DNA of 64,000 nucleotides from Candidatus Tritonobacter lacicola (GCA_030765135.1 JAVCDC010000101.1:1-64000); one strand, 5' to 3'. Shown: positions 24,733-34,419, counted from the stretch's first letter. Numbers and translations: made by a program. The notes: generated from the sequence alone by a model not told the origin.

Positions 24733-26217
24733 ATGAATAAATTCAAGAGGTTTCAGGTATTCCGGTTGGTTCTCCTTCTTGCCCTCGTCGTGCGCCTCTT
24801 CCAGCTTTCAGCTGACATGCCGCTTTATATCAGCCCATGTGCTGATGAGGGGATATACGTTCATAACGCCCGCAATCAAGTTCTCTTCGGCGAGTGGGTC
24901 CTGGACGATTGGAACAACATGTATATCAGCCCCATCTTCAACTATTTCGTCTACCTGAGCTTTTCGCTGTTCGGCGTGGGCTTCGTCCAGGCGAGGCTTG
25001 TCTCGGTCGCGGCAAGCCTGGTTACGATCTGGCTCGTCTTCGCCTGCCTGAAGAATAGCGCCGGGATAAAGGCGGCGCTTCTGGCCGGGCTTCTCCTGTC
25101 GGTCAATTACGTCTACGTGGCTTTCGGCAAGATGGCTTTGATGGAGCCGGCCATGATCATGTTCATGGCGCTGGCCATGTACTTCTTCCTGCGTGGCGGG
25201 GGCAGGGGGACGTTTCTCTTTCTGTGCGGCGTGTGCTGCTCCCTCGCCTTCATTACCAAGAACCTCGCCGGCTTTTATTTCATCGTGCCCTACGCGGCGC
25301 TTTTTCCGGGCGGCCGGGCAAGGGGAAAGCTCAGGAGGTTCTCCCTCCTTCTGGCCGGCCAGCTTTCCGTTATCTCTGTATGGTTCTTCACGTGGTATCT
25401 CCCGAACAGGGGATTTATAGACCTTCACAACAGGATAAAAATCGAGGAGCGCGCGCCTGTGTCCGCTGCCGGGGCGTTGATAAACGCGGCAGCCATGTTC
25501 CGAAATCCCTTCTTCGGAATGGTCCCCCTCCTGGGCGCCGCGGCCCTCATCGGCTTGCTCATCGTTGTGCTGGCGGCAGCCAGGAGGAAGCGCATCGGGG
25601 CCGTGGAGCTTTACGCTCTCCTGTGGCTTGCGGCGAATTTTGCCTGCCTCTCAGTTTTTTCATGGCGTCCGCTGAGGTATTTCCTCTCCCTGCTCGTCCC
25701 CATGGTGATACTGGCGGTTGTTCCCCTTTTCGGGAAATCCGGTACAGGTGAGCGTGGTGGGGGAGTTTTAACGGCTCTCTACCCCCCGCGCTGGCGGAAG
25801 GGCGTCATGACGTGCACCTCGCTCCTGGTTGCAGCCTCGCTCCTGTGGAGCGCGTACAACCTCGGTTGGACCTGGCTCCATCCGCGGTCGATGTGGCCCT
25901 CCCTGGCCCGTGAAATCCGTGAAAGGATACCCGGGGCCGCCGTCATAAGCGGAGGGCCGGCAATGAGCGCGGGCATGGGAATCAAAAACCGTCTCGTATG
26001 GATCCATCAGCTTGCGGATTACTCCAGGGGGGACCCGTTCGCCCGGTACGGCATCGACTGCCTTGTGGTCGATGGCCGCGAACTCGAGTTCTACAAAAGG
26101 GTTTTTCCGGATGTCCTTCCGCGGCTCATGAAGGAGTCCCGCCTGGTTTACCGGATGCCGCTCGACGATCGCGGCGCCGCCCTTTTCATAAAATTGCCGG
26201 CCGAGCAGTCAGATTGA
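24733..26217 (+). CDS. GT39/PMT-type membrane glycosyltransferase
   Basis: 494 aa from ATG 24733, which has GGAG 8 nt upstream; the open frame extends to 24655 inside the yfhO-like gene but without support. ISPCADEGIYVHNARNQVLF provides the acidic DE pair in the first periplasmic loop, typical of PMT_2/ArnT-like enzymes. Ten or so hydrophobic helices follow. The short soluble tail includes LVVDGRELEFYKRV. It probably adds a sugar from a polyprenyl-phosphate donor to a surface glycan or lipid. Confidence 0.8.
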   Translation: MNKFKRFQVFRLVLLLALVVRLFQLSADMPLYISPCADEGIYVHNARNQVLFGEWVLDDWNNMYISPIFNYFVYLSFSLFGVGFVQARLVSVAASLVTIWLVFACLKNSAGIKAALLAGLLLSVNYVYVAFGKMALMEPAMIMFMALAMYFFLRGGGRGTFLFLCGVCCSLAFITKNLAGFYFIVPYAALFPGGRARGKLRRFSLLLAGQLSVISVWFFTWYLPNRGFIDLHNRIKIEERAPVSAAGALINAAAMFRNPFFGMVPLLGAAALIGLLIVVLAAARRKRIGAVELYALLWLAANFACLSVFSWRPLRYFLSLLVPMVILAVVPLFGKSGTGERGGGVLTALYPPRWRKGVMTCTSLLVAASLLWSAYNLGWTWLHPRSMWPSLAREIRERIPGAAVISGGPAMSAGMGIKNRLVWIHQLADYSRGDPFARYGIDCLVVDGRELEFYKRVFPDVLPRLMKESRLVYRMPLDDRGAALFIKLPAEQSD

Positions 26218-26584
26218 GCTTCAAAACGGCGATTTTTTCTCATACTATTAAGCTGAAAGGTTCTATTCCATATCGTGTGGGTAGAGTGACCGGGCTTACA
26301 ACCACAGAGAACACGGAGATCACGGAGTGAAGTAAGCGTATTTTCGAGGCCCAGCGTCCAGCCCATATGATAAGCATAAGGATTCCATTGTAACTTTTCA
26401 TGAATATCACTGTTAAAGTGTCCTCGATAGGGCTCCCGATCCTCTTCCTCTTGTCTTCTCTGTGTGCTCCGTGGTAAGTAATTGGCTGTTAGCCACATAA
26501 AGTGAAAGAGAACCATCCGAAGTATCCATACATTAAATGCAGCAGGGTTCACGTTTCCAACAGGGCGAGAACTGATACTTTTCT
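26218..26584. other. Spacer with fold-back of CACAGAGAACACGG-type words
   Basis: No gene. ACCACAGAGAACACGGAG near 26301 recurs in inverted form as TCTGTGTGCTCCGTGGT near 26457, so the spacer can fold back on itself. The internal part shows nothing recognisable. Confidence 0.6.
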
Positions 26585-28387
26585 ATGAGAGAGAGTAACT
26601 CCAGAGCCGTTGTTCTGGCCGTTCTGGTCTTCCTTATATACGCGTACTTCGTCCACACCACGGCCTGGAACCAGGTCGGCTTCAACGTGGCCATCAGGTT
26701 TCTGCTCGTCAAGAGCCTGGTCGAGGACCGCAGCTTCGTCCTCGATGAGTATCAGCACCTCACCGATGACAAGGCGTACTACGGGGGGCGCTACTTCTGC
26801 GACAAGCCGCCGGGCATCTCATACTTCTCTCTTCCCGTGTACTGCGCGGTTCGCCTGGCGGGCCTTGCTGTGTCGCGCGGGTGGTCCCCCTGGGTTTACC
26901 TCTACTTCATCAGGCTTTTTATCATCTCTCTTCCGGCCGCGGCTTTCGTCGTTATCCTGTACCGGTTTATCGGCCGGTTCGGTCTCTCGTCGAGTGAGCG
27001 CTGCGCCCTTGTCGCGGCGTACGCCCTGGGGACGATGGCGTTTCCCTACGCGACCGTATTCCTCGCCCACCAGCTTGCGGCCGTCCTCGTCTTCTCCGTT
27101 TTTATCCTCCTGATGAAGGCTTCTTCGGGAGGGAGGAAGCACTCCTTTTACGCCGGCTTGCTGGCGGGCTGCGCCTTTGCCTCGGAGTACCAGGTCGCGG
27201 TAATTATTGCCGTCGTTGTTCTCTTCCTGCTATTCCGGCGGGAGATGAGAGGCAGGCGCTTCCTCTTTTTTCTCGGCCTTCTCCCCGGTCTCGCCGCCGT
27301 TCTAAGCTACAATTACATCTGTTTCGACAACCCGTTCAGCATGGGGTACGCACACGTGGCCGTCCCGGAGGCCAGGGCGACGCAGGCCCACGGCTTTCTG
27401 GGCGTGGGCCTTCCCTCGCCGGAGGCTCTCTCCATGATCCTCTTCAGCTCTTTCCGGGGTCTTTTTTACATTTCGCCTTTCCTTATACTGGCCATCCCCG
27501 GCTTCTTTTATATGTACCGCAACGCGCGGGGGAAGCGCGACCGAATGGTGCTCTTCCGGTTATGTCTGGCGGTTGCGGCTCTCTACCTCCTCTTCACTTC
27601 TTCCTACGCGGCCTGGCAGGGTGGGTCGGCTTACGGGCCCAGGATGATGACGCCGGCCCTCCCGTTTCTCCTTATCCCCGTGGCGTTCCTCCTGCGGAGA
27701 CGCGGCCGGCCGTTCACGGTCCTGTTTGCCGTCACTGCCGTTTACTCAATCCTTTTCAACCTTATCGCGGTGTGTGCGGAGCCCCGCCCGTCCGAGTTCC
27801 TGTTCAATCCTGTTATGGATTTCTCATTGCCGTATCTCCTCGATGGCGGGGCGACCCTCAATCTCGGCACGCTCGCGGGCCTGTCCGGTGCGGCCGGCCT
27901 TGTTCCCGTGGGTGCTCTGGTCATAATCCTGATCGCTTTCTTCGTGGCGCCCGTCCTGGGCTCAGGGGCCCGGGCGCCCCTCGGAACGGGCGAGAGATTT
28001 TTGTTTTTCTTCTGCCTGGCGCTTTTTCTTTTAATGGTTGTCCAGCTCGTATGTTGCCGCAATAAGGACGATTCGGTAACTTATGCCATGAGGGGCAGGG
28101 CCCACGAGATTCGCGGCAACACCGTCAAGGCGGAGCCCTATCTCGTCTGTTCTCTCTCCGATAATCCGGACGGCCCCTTCTCCATGCACGTCCTCCAGAG
28201 CCTCATCAAAATAGCAGCCGAGGCGGGCGACATGGAGAGGGCGTCGAGGCTGCAGCAGATCTTCGAGTTGAGCGCGCAGATCAGGGCGCACCCGGAAAGG
28301 CCGGGGCTCAGGGCGGTGAGGGGCAGGCTCTTCCTGTCCGCCGGCATGCCCGGGCCGGCGGCGATGGACGCGGGTGCTTCCAGGTGA
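26585..28387 (+). CDS. Polytopic membrane protein, PMT-like
   Basis: 600 aa, about 12 hydrophobic segments and a cytoplasmic or periplasmic tail with TPR-like helices (AHEIRGNTVKAEPYLVCSLS). The first loop reads DEYQHLTDDKAYYGGRYFCD followed by KPPGISYFSLPVY; the DKPPG phrase is common in PMT/ArnT-type proteins. Later TSSYAAWQGGSAYGPRMMTP resembles phrases in the same group. A role in lipid-linked sugar transfer is inferred. It overlaps the next gene by GTGA, so the two are coupled. Confidence 0.72.
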   Translation: MRESNSRAVVLAVLVFLIYAYFVHTTAWNQVGFNVAIRFLLVKSLVEDRSFVLDEYQHLTDDKAYYGGRYFCDKPPGISYFSLPVYCAVRLAGLAVSRGWSPWVYLYFIRLFIISLPAAAFVVILYRFIGRFGLSSSERCALVAAYALGTMAFPYATVFLAHQLAAVLVFSVFILLMKASSGGRKHSFYAGLLAGCAFASEYQVAVIIAVVVLFLLFRREMRGRRFLFFLGLLPGLAAVLSYNYICFDNPFSMGYAHVAVPEARATQAHGFLGVGLPSPEALSMILFSSFRGLFYISPFLILAIPGFFYMYRNARGKRDRMVLFRLCLAVAALYLLFTSSYAAWQGGSAYGPRMMTPALPFLLIPVAFLLRRRGRPFTVLFAVTAVYSILFNLIAVCAEPRPSEFLFNPVMDFSLPYLLDGGATLNLGTLAGLSGAAGLVPVGALVIILIAFFVAPVLGSGARAPLGTGERFLFFFCLALFLLMVVQLVCCRNKDDSVTYAMRGRAHEIRGNTVKAEPYLVCSLSDNPDGPFSMHVLQSLIKIAAEAGDMERASRLQQIFELSAQIRAHPERPGLRAVRGRLFLSAGMPGPAAMDAGASR

Positions 28388-30048
28388 ACGCGAAGAGGAA
28401 ACTGGAGCTGTTTCTTCTAATCGTCATACTGGCCGTCTCCGTTTTCCTGAGATACGTCGACCCGATCTTTCTCTCGGCCCTCCCGGTAACTCCCGATTCC
28501 GTTGAGTACACGACCCTTTCCTACAACCTCTTGAAAGGGAGAGGCTGCCACATCGTGATCAACGATAGGGCATACCCCCCGCGATATCCATACGGTTACC
28601 CGCTGTTGCTTGTTCCGTTCACGGCCGTCTTCGGTCCCGTCCTTCACAGGGCAGTCTACGCAAGCCTCTTTTTCGGTGTTGCCGTTGTCGTTCTTTCATA
28701 TCTTCTGGCCCGGTCCGTTTTCGGTCCTCCGGAGGGCCTTCTCGCGGCGTTTTTTGTGACAGTGTCTCCGGTATGTATCATCTTCAGCCAGGTTATCGTG
28801 GCCGTGTCGGCTACGACGGCACTTGCCTTGCTGATTCTCCTTCTCTCATGGCGCCTCCTGGTGAAAACGGAGCCGGACCGCTTGTTACTGCCCTGGCTCG
28901 GCATAGGGCTTCTAATCGGTTTCAATGCTTCCGTCCAGCTTCTGAGCGGGCTGCTGTTTATTCCGGTGGCCCTGGGAATCGTCCTGATGAGGAAGAGAGC
29001 TTGTCTTCACGCGCTCGGCGGCCTGGTTCTCGGATTTGCTGTTGCGGCGGCACCTATTTTTCTCTATTTCAAGCTCGCTTATGGTTCCTTCTTCACGACA
29101 GGATATAAGTACTGGGTCCCGGAGTTCTATGGACGGCTTTCCGATTCTCTTTCAGGCGGCTATCTGCTGGAGAACACGAGGTGTTCAGAGGATGGGATGG
29201 GCACCGGGAACCTCATCTATTATTGGCGTTACCTCATCGGGAGGGGAGGGATTCCGGCGGGCAATCTCTGTCTCCCCGGTTTTCTGCCGTATCTCCCATG
29301 GCTTCGACCGTACCTACCGGGATTTCTGCCGTTCGCCGCGGTTGGTATTATCTGCCTGGTTATCGGTATCCGTAAGAGAATAACCGGGTACGCCTCATAC
29401 CTCGTTTTATTTGCCTCGACATTTGCATCCCTCGGTATTTTTCTCCTTCTCTACTGTTTCCAGATGGCGAAATTCCTTGTTCTTATTGCGCCGCTTGTAA
29501 TTATTACGGGGGTATACGGGATAACATCGTCGTTGCGATTCCTTGCGGCGAAGGGGTGGCGGAAGAAGGTGGCAGGAACGGTCATGCTTCTTTTAATCGT
29601 TCCTCTGGCGCTGGATGTAGGCCACTTTATCGTTACGGGCCGTTTTCTCACGAAGCATCCACCGTTTGCGCGCGAGCCGTTCGAAAGCGTTATGGCCGTC
29701 AACCGCGTCGCGGAGAATGATGCCGCTATCATATCGAGCATGGATGGCGTATACGTGACGCACTACGCCGTCTCAGGGACTGAAAGAACATACATCCCCA
29801 TGACGCGGCAGGCCGAGTATATCAGCAAGCGGGACCTTCCCCTCATCGTGGCGGAGGAGGACCCTGACGCGATCGAGCGGCTCCTCGCCTCGGGCAGGCC
29901 TGTCTACGTGGACGGATTTACGGCGAGGGGCTGGCCCCGGCAGATGATGCTGCTGAGCCGGAGGTTCGATATTAAAAGTGCGGCAACTTACTGCAATGGC
30001 AAGCTTCACGTGTACAGGCTTGAAATTAAAGAAAAAATAAGAAAATAA
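28384..30048 (+). CDS. PMT/GT39-type membrane glycosyltransferase
   Basis: 554 aa, GTG start overlapping the previous stop. LPVTPDSVEYTTLSYNLLKG gives the D-x-x-E acidic motif of the first periplasmic loop and RYPYGYPLLLVPF follows, both typical of PMT_2 proteins. About ten transmembrane helices, then a soluble tail with NDAAIISSMDGVYVTHYAV. Coupling to the previous gene suggests the two act on the same glycan. AAATAAGA-type tandem words begin right at the stop codon and lead into a MITE at 30111. Confidence 0.8.
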   Translation: MNAKRKLELFLLIVILAVSVFLRYVDPIFLSALPVTPDSVEYTTLSYNLLKGRGCHIVINDRAYPPRYPYGYPLLLVPFTAVFGPVLHRAVYASLFFGVAVVVLSYLLARSVFGPPEGLLAAFFVTVSPVCIIFSQVIVAVSATTALALLILLLSWRLLVKTEPDRLLLPWLGIGLLIGFNASVQLLSGLLFIPVALGIVLMRKRACLHALGGLVLGFAVAAAPIFLYFKLAYGSFFTTGYKYWVPEFYGRLSDSLSGGYLLENTRCSEDGMGTGNLIYYWRYLIGRGGIPAGNLCLPGFLPYLPWLRPYLPGFLPFAAVGIICLVIGIRKRITGYASYLVLFASTFASLGIFLLLYCFQMAKFLVLIAPLVIITGVYGITSSLRFLAAKGWRKKVAGTVMLLLIVPLALDVGHFIVTGRFLTKHPPFAREPFESVMAVNRVAENDAAIISSMDGVYVTHYAVSGTERTYIPMTRQAEYISKRDLPLIVAEEDPDAIERLLASGRPVYVDGFTARGWPRQMMLLSRRFDIKSAATYCNGKLHVYRLEIKEKIRK

Positions 30049-30110
30049 GAAAATAAGACAATAAGGAAGTAAGGAAGTAAGGGAATAAGATGCAGGATGC
30101 AAGAAACAAG
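30049..30110. repeat. Short tandem words (AATAAGA / GGAAGTAA)
   Basis: AAAATAAGAAAATAAG, GGAAGTAAGGAAGTAAGG and GCAAGAAACAAG form a run of 7-9-bp near-tandem words, similar to 40003-40040. Confidence 0.75.
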
Positions 30111-30409
30111 GGTTCTTCTCCAATTCAGTTGAAGGTGAACACTGGAATACCTGTTATAAACAATACCCTCTCCCCCCAATTTTTGGGGGGAGAGGGAAGG
30201 GTGAGGGGGGGATATATAGAATGGTTGTATTACCCCTCACCCTGCCCTCTCCCCTAAAAGGGGAGAGGGAATAATTTGTAAGCTCACGGTAGTAGTTGAA
30301 TCAATCGTTACACGATACGATGGATGTCATAATTGTTTTCATCTGCTTGATGCATAATAAGGTACGTTATGTAACATGATTTCATTGCCAACTTAAATGG
30401 AGAAGAACC
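30111..30409. mobile_element. MITE, 299 bp, copy 1, with 8-bp target duplication
   Basis: Terminal inverted repeats GGTTCTTCTCC... and ...GGAGAAGAACC, about 21 bp with two mismatches on the right. The direct repeat GAAACAAG flanks both sides (30103-30110 and 30410-30417), the signature of transposition with 8-bp target duplication. The interior has CCTCTCCCCCC hairpins and AT-rich arms but no open reading frame. It is nearly identical to 52355-52653. The GG..TCTTC ends and 8-bp duplication recall ISL3-family elements; that assignment is from memory. No transposase is in the window. Confidence 0.93.
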
Positions 30410-30476
30410 GAAACAAGAAACGAGATGCAAGAAACAAGCAAATTTGAAATTCCAATAACCATTTGATTCACTGGTC

Positions 30477-32306
30477 ATGAGCAATCGCAGAGAAATAGCG
30501 TTCGTTCTTGTCTGGTCGGCGGTGATTGTTGCCGTCGGCCTCATACCCTTCATCGTGTGCGCCCACTCCACACCCGAGGGGTGGGTGTGGAGGGGTTGGG
30601 TCTGCCTGCCCTGGGACCAGGACTCTTATCTCACCTGGTCTTACCAGGCGTACGAGGGGAATCTGCTCTTCGACATGAAGTACACGACGGAGCCCCAGGA
30701 GAAAATCCACTTCAGGCCCCTCATGCTCCTCATGGGTGTTACGGCAAGGTTTTCCGGACTTTCGCTGACCAGGGTGTTTCACGTCTACACGGCCCTCATC
30801 GGCTACATGGTTCTTGTGGCATCGTACGGCCTCTGCCGGCTCGTCTTTCCGGCTTCGGGGAGGAGGATCTTAGCTTTCGCCCTCATATCCTTCTCGGCGG
30901 GCGTGTCGTGGCTGCTGCCCCCCGGCTACCTCGGCTACATCAACTCCACTTTCAGGATATTGCCCGTGGACAGGTGGATACCTGAGGGGAACGTCTTCCT
31001 CACAATAATGTCCAATGCCAACTACGCCGCGGCGACACTTGGCATGGTGCTATCGATCTTCTTCTTCCTTCTGGCTGCAAGGAGAAGAAGCTATCTATAC
31101 AGCTTTCTCTCCGGCTTGTCGTGCACGGCCCTCGTCCTCGTCCATCCGCCCGACGCGGTGACAGTCTTCCTCGTTATATCCCTCTTTTCGGCCATACGGT
31201 ATTTCGGCGGCCGGAAAGGAGAGCGGCGTTTCCGGCTCGTTTCGTACGGGGTGTTTGGACTTATTACCCTGGCCGCCTTACTCTACCAGTACTGGATATT
31301 CAGCAGTGAGACTACGTTCGCGGAGTGGGCAAAGATGACCAAGATAGTATCCACCTCGCCCTACAGCTTTGTCATAGGCTACGGTTTTCTCTTCATCATG
31401 GCGCTCTACGGGGCTTACAGGATGTTTGCCGATCCGGGCGACGGCGCCCTTATCGTCCTCTCCTGGCTCGTTATCGGTTTTCTTCTCTACTACTTTCCGG
31501 TAACGTTCCAGGCGCGGGTGATCATGGGCTACCATATTCCCGTTGCAATGGCTGCCGCGTATGGTTTCTGGTCGGCCCTGGAGAATATCAGGGTGCGTTA
31601 CAGGCTCATTTTTCTGGCGGCCTTCGCTCTTCCCGCTGTTTACCCGTTGGCGATGTTCCTTACTCAACAAGGCTTCAGGATTTCAATTCCCGCCGCGGGA
31701 GAGGCCCTGGGCTGCCTCGCCCCGGTGCTCGGGGCTGTTCTCTGCGGCGCGCTCGCCTGCATTGCGGGTGACAGGAGGAGAAATATACTGTTTATCGCGG
31801 CGGCTTTTTTCCTCCTCACCATTCCATCAAGCGTGAGGACGGTGATCAACTTCTCCGTGTCACCCCCCCTGATGCGCGAGGGGTATTACATCGAGAAGGG
31901 CGAAGTCGACGCGGTGAGCCGCCTGGGAGAGATGAGCACGAGCGCCGACATCATCCTCTCCTCCCAGGACATAGGCAGCTATATCCCCGGCCATATCGGT
32001 TGCTACGTCTACGTCGGGCACGGGTCGGAGACAATTGACTTGGAGAGAAAAAAAATCGAGCTGCGGAAGTTCCTGGACTCTGCTACCGGCCACGCGTGGA
32101 GGAGGGCGTTCCTTTCCGGAAGCGGAATAGACTACGTTTACATCGGCCGCTACGAGAGGAGGCTGAGGAAGGCCGAGGGGGACGGGTTCGTGGATTTCGA
32201 CCCTTGCACGGCGCCTTACCTCGAAAGGGTATATTCAAGAGACGGCGTAGAAATATTTAAAGTCATTGGCTCCAACAGCAATGGTGTTGTGAGAGAAGAA
32301 GAGTAA
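30477..32306 (+). CDS. Polytopic membrane protein, GT-C-like (paralogue of the next gene)
   Basis: 609 aa, about 12 transmembrane segments. The first periplasmic loop has LPWDQDSYLTWSYQAYEGNL and the C-terminal domain has YVYVGHGSETIDLERKKIEL. The next gene has PYDQNSYLSRIQQASEGKF and VYVGHWSETLKFDDKR at the same places, so the two are paralogues. The DQxSYL motif is likely the catalytic acidic site of a GT-C fold; no characterised homologue is recognised. The MITE lies 67 bp upstream of the start. Confidence 0.72.
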   Translation: MSNRREIAFVLVWSAVIVAVGLIPFIVCAHSTPEGWVWRGWVCLPWDQDSYLTWSYQAYEGNLLFDMKYTTEPQEKIHFRPLMLLMGVTARFSGLSLTRVFHVYTALIGYMVLVASYGLCRLVFPASGRRILAFALISFSAGVSWLLPPGYLGYINSTFRILPVDRWIPEGNVFLTIMSNANYAAATLGMVLSIFFFLLAARRRSYLYSFLSGLSCTALVLVHPPDAVTVFLVISLFSAIRYFGGRKGERRFRLVSYGVFGLITLAALLYQYWIFSSETTFAEWAKMTKIVSTSPYSFVIGYGFLFIMALYGAYRMFADPGDGALIVLSWLVIGFLLYYFPVTFQARVIMGYHIPVAMAAAYGFWSALENIRVRYRLIFLAAFALPAVYPLAMFLTQQGFRISIPAAGEALGCLAPVLGAVLCGALACIAGDRRRNILFIAAAFFLLTIPSSVRTVINFSVSPPLMREGYYIEKGEVDAVSRLGEMSTSADIILSSQDIGSYIPGHIGCYVYVGHGSETIDLERKKIELRKFLDSATGHAWRRAFLSGSGIDYVYIGRYERRLRKAEGDGFVDFDPCTAPYLERVYSRDGVEIFKVIGSNSNGVVREEE

Positions 32307-32400
32307 TGAACCGCGGAGACGCAAAGGACGCAGAGAAAGGGGTAACGGATACGCCCGTAACTCTTCTTTGACTTTGCGATCTTTGCGCCTTTGCGGTTCA
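32307..32400. repeat. Fold-back of GCAAAG-type words
   Basis: GAACCGCGGAGACGCAAAGG near 32308 and its approximate inverse TTTGCGCCTTTGCGGTTC ending near 32400 form an inverted pair between the two paralogous genes. Confidence 0.65.
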
Positions 32401-32427
32401 AAAAAGACAAAGTAAAAAGGTGGTTGT

Positions 32428-34038
32428 GTGAGTAAGTACGGCATTCTGGTAAAGGTCATCGCCATAGGCGTGATCGTTCTCGCCATGTATCCATACATCT
32501 ATGGTTACAGGCACGTTCCCACCGGCATGACCTTCATGGGTTTCGCCGACCATCCCTACGATCAGAACAGCTACCTTTCGAGGATACAGCAGGCATCGGA
32601 GGGCAAGTTTTTCATCAGGAGGGACTTCACGCTGGAGGAGCAGCGTCCGCTCTTTTTCAACCCCTTCACCTGGACGCTCGGAGTCGTCTGCCTCTGGACG
32701 GGTTTCTCCCCGTTATCGGTCTATCTAGGGTCTCTCGTCCTATATGGCCTTGTGCTCCTCGCGACGATCCACTGGTTTATAGGCCTCTTCACGAATGACA
32801 AGAGGAAGAGGTTGTTCGCCTTTGCCCTCTGTGCCTTTTCCTCCGGCCTCTGCTGGCTTATACCTCTTTCGAAATGGCAGGAGCTCTTCAGGGAGTGGAA
32901 TATCCTGCCGATCGATTACTGGATAGCCGAGACGATAACGTTCGAGACGATATTCTCCTTCCCGCAGTTCGCCCTGACGCTTGTTTTCGTGCTCCTCCCC
33001 CTCGGCCTTATCGCCGGGTCCGGCGAACATGGCGGTGTCCGGAGGGGCGTCCTTGCCGGCCTGTGCACGGGGGTCCTGGCTTTCCTGCATCCCGTGGACG
33101 TTGTCACGGTTTACCTGTCGATCTTCCTGTTTATCATTATCGTGCTTGTGCGGATAAGGCGCAACGTCGGCTCGTTCGTCGTGAGCGCCGTCCTTTCTTT
33201 CGCCGTCTCGCTTCCCGCCATGCTGTACCAGTACTATATCTTCTCGACGGAGCCGGTCTTTATCGAGTGGTCTAAGGAGCTCTTCATCTCGCCGAACCTC
33301 TGGAGCTACATCATCGGCTACGGCATCGTGCTGTTTCTGGCAATCCCGGGGACAGCCCTCGCCTGGCGCGGCGCCCGGCCGGCGGATATGATGGGCATCT
33401 CCTGGCTCGCCGTAGTCGCGGCCCTGCTGTACTTTCCCATTACATTCCAGAGAAGGCTGACACTGGGCATTCACGTTCCACTCTGCATCTTCGCGGCGTC
33501 CGCCGCGTTCGCCTGTATTCCGCCTTTCGTTCGTCGCTTCGCGCGGGGAGACGACGGAAAACGGAGGCTTGAGAATGCTTTCCTGCTGGTTTTATTTCTC
33601 GTTACCGTACCCGCTAACTTCGTAAAGGTGGCTCATTGCATCAATGACCTGAAGACAAAGCCGCTCGAATTCTACCTTTTTACCGGAGACGTCGATGCGA
33701 TGAGGTGGATGAAGGAGAGCCACAACGAGGACGCGTCAGTCCTCTCGACGTACAGGAGCGGCCTCTATATCCCGCCCTATACCGGCAACAGGGTTTACGT
33801 AGGACACTGGTCGGAGACGCTGAAGTTCGACGACAAGAGGAGGGCCGCCGACTGGGTGCTCTACAGCCCCGGAAACGAGGGTCTGAAGGTCCGCTTCCTG
33901 CGTGAAAACGGCATCAAATATATCTACTTCGGCAACTTCGAAAGGATGAGAGGGCGCTTCGCCCTTGAAGGAGCCCCGTACCTTCAAAAGATGTACGATA
34001 GTGGCGGCGCGAGTATTTACAGTGTGAATCTGCAGTAA
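32428..34038 (+). CDS. Polytopic membrane protein, GT-C-like (paralogue of the previous gene)
   Basis: 536 aa with GTG start behind AAAAGGTGG. About 11 hydrophobic segments. It shares with its upstream neighbour the loop HPYDQNSYLSRIQQASEGKF, the segment FSSGLCWLIPL before a NxLPIDYWI-type phrase, LVFLHPVDVVTVYLSI-like helices and the C-terminal VYVGHWSET. The pair probably arose by tandem duplication and presumably acts on related lipid-linked sugars. It ends the membrane-protein block; a long palindrome follows within 5 bp of the stop. Confidence 0.72.
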   Translation: MSKYGILVKVIAIGVIVLAMYPYIYGYRHVPTGMTFMGFADHPYDQNSYLSRIQQASEGKFFIRRDFTLEEQRPLFFNPFTWTLGVVCLWTGFSPLSVYLGSLVLYGLVLLATIHWFIGLFTNDKRKRLFAFALCAFSSGLCWLIPLSKWQELFREWNILPIDYWIAETITFETIFSFPQFALTLVFVLLPLGLIAGSGEHGGVRRGVLAGLCTGVLAFLHPVDVVTVYLSIFLFIIIVLVRIRRNVGSFVVSAVLSFAVSLPAMLYQYYIFSTEPVFIEWSKELFISPNLWSYIIGYGIVLFLAIPGTALAWRGARPADMMGISWLAVVAALLYFPITFQRRLTLGIHVPLCIFAASAAFACIPPFVRRFARGDDGKRRLENAFLLVLFLVTVPANFVKVAHCINDLKTKPLEFYLFTGDVDAMRWMKESHNEDASVLSTYRSGLYIPPYTGNRVYVGHWSETLKFDDKRRAADWVLYSPGNEGLKVRFLRENGIKYIYFGNFERMRGRFALEGAPYLQKMYDSGGASIYSVNLQ

Positions 34039-34042
34039 ATAC

Positions 34043-34103
34043 ATAAATCAGCGAGCGCCTGCCTGCCGGCAGGCAGGGGCAGGCAGGAAGAGAGCTGATT
34101 TAT
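34043..34103. terminator. Nested palindrome at gene 3' end
   Basis: Outer arms ATAAATCAGC / GCTGATTTAT (34043-34052, 34094-34103) enclose the 20-bp palindrome at 34058-34077. It belongs to a set of similar ATAAAT-ended palindromes at gene ends in this window. Confidence 0.55.
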
Positions 34104-34353
34104 TTGCCAGTGAGATTGGCTGCCGGCCAACTTCATGGGCGGTTTCAGGCAACGGCGGGGCGGAATTGAGCTTTTTGCATTAATTAAGGGGAGCATAAAA
34201 TAGGTCACATGTTATTCTGGGGAGCCTAGCGACGAAGCAATCTTAACCCATTGCAAATCAAGGGATTGCTTCGCTACGCTCGCAATGACTACTATAGAAA
34301 AATGCAACTTTAAAAGTTTTCTCATTAGTATATAGGACTAGGGGCGGCAGACC

Positions 34354-34368
34354 TGGCACGCAAATTGC
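34354..34368 (+). promoter_or_regulatory. Sigma-54-type (-24/-12) promoter element
   Basis: TGGCACGCAAATTGC matches the RpoN consensus TGGCACG-N4-TTGC, with GG and GC exactly ten bases apart. It lies 51 bp upstream of the ATG at 34420, leaving room for a short leader. If real, the downstream envelope cluster is controlled by RpoN and an enhancer-binding activator. Confidence 0.7.
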
Positions 34369-34419
34369 GAACCTCTATGGTGCTGCGCGGAAAGCGGTGT
34401 TATACATGGAAGGAGTTGC

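Larger units (their letters stand above)
34039..34419. other. Spacer: palindrome, GATTGCTTCGC fold-back, sigma-54 element
   Basis: No gene. Nested palindrome at 34043-34103 (ATAAATCAGC ... GCTGATTTAT around CCTGCCTGCCGGCAGGCAGG), probably a terminator. A fold-back at 34229-34290 (GCGACGAAGCAATC / GATTGCTTCGCTACGCTCGC) is related to 42669-42771. A -24/-12 promoter element lies at 34354-34368. Confidence 0.7.
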
